NCBI GenBank assembly: GCA_903839905.1
Contig: CAIMDX010000048.1
Span: 1-5,287 of the forward strand
Source of the DNA: an uncultured bacterium
Lineage (GTDB): Bacteria > Patescibacteriota > Minisyncoccia > Minisyncoccales > JAQTVQ01
Reading direction: 5' to 3'
DNA length: 5,287 nucleotides
Within the stretch, counting starts at the first letter, position 1. Each line of letters begins with the position of its first letter. The notes under the pieces were generated by a model, which was not told the origin of the DNA, did no database searches, and worked only from the letters and a program-made list of their open reading frames with translations. Below are positions 5,287-5,287 of the stretch, one piece after another. The position numbers were made by a program, and so were the translations under genes.

Positions 5287-5287
5287 G

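Noticed and set aside
5187..5287. Two minus-strand frames are open from the right edge to stops upstream of alaS and could be the end of an upstream gene.
   Set aside because: They are about 33-36 codons, their translations resemble nothing I recognise, and open frames of this length are expected by chance. More upstream sequence would be needed.
1..5287. CRISPR array, tRNA or rRNA genes, defence or toxin-antitoxin systems.
   Set aside because: No regularly spaced repeats, cloverleaf-like segments or rRNA-like stretches were seen, and almost all of the window is accounted for by conserved housekeeping genes.

Overview
The window is a compact, AT-rich stretch (about 40% G+C by eye) in which every recognisable gene lies on the minus strand. 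Read in the direction of transcription (right to left), the order is alaS, a membrane-anchored gene resembling the Baseplate J-like family, then infA, rpmJ, rpsM, rpsK and the 5' part of rpsD, which runs off the left edge. TGG encodes Trp and all complete genes end in TAA or TAG.

The likely source is a member of the Candidate Phyla Radiation (Patescibacteria), probably Parcubacteria-like. The evidence is the shortened alanyl-tRNA synthetase (630 residues), the N-terminally anchored 'Baseplate J-like' protein that is common in those genomes, the ribosomal protein sequence styles, tight gene packing, and the lack of Shine-Dalgarno sequences in front of all seven genes. This is an inference from sequence style. 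No marker search was possible.

The right part (1930-5287) holds alaS and the 433-codon membrane gene, 40 nt apart and probably co-transcribed. The 123 bp upstream of alaS hold only a perfect 9-bp tandem duplication, a 7-bp hairpin at the window edge and at best a weak promoter.

The middle (1766-1929) is the only sizeable intergenic gap. It contains a 112-bp element bounded by 23-bp inverted repeats (20/23 identical, 15 bp perfect), reminiscent of a REPIN or small non-autonomous element. Its infA-proximal end supplies the -35 box (TTGACC) of a good sigma-70-type promoter with an extended -10 exactly 17 bp away, so the ribosomal operon appears to start here.

The left part (1-1765) is the translation operon infA-rpmJ-rpsM-rpsK-rpsD: IF1, L36, S13, S11 and S4. 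This is the classical alpha-operon order, but it is not preceded by secY-adk-map as in many bacteria. The 73-nt infA-rpmJ gap is almost filled by a predicted two-tier RNA stem-loop (1478-1534) ending just before the GTG start of rpmJ, a candidate cis-regulatory element. The genes cooperate in small-subunit assembly and initiation, with alaS supplying Ala-tRNA. I found no CRISPR array, no tRNA or rRNA and no defence or transposase gene.
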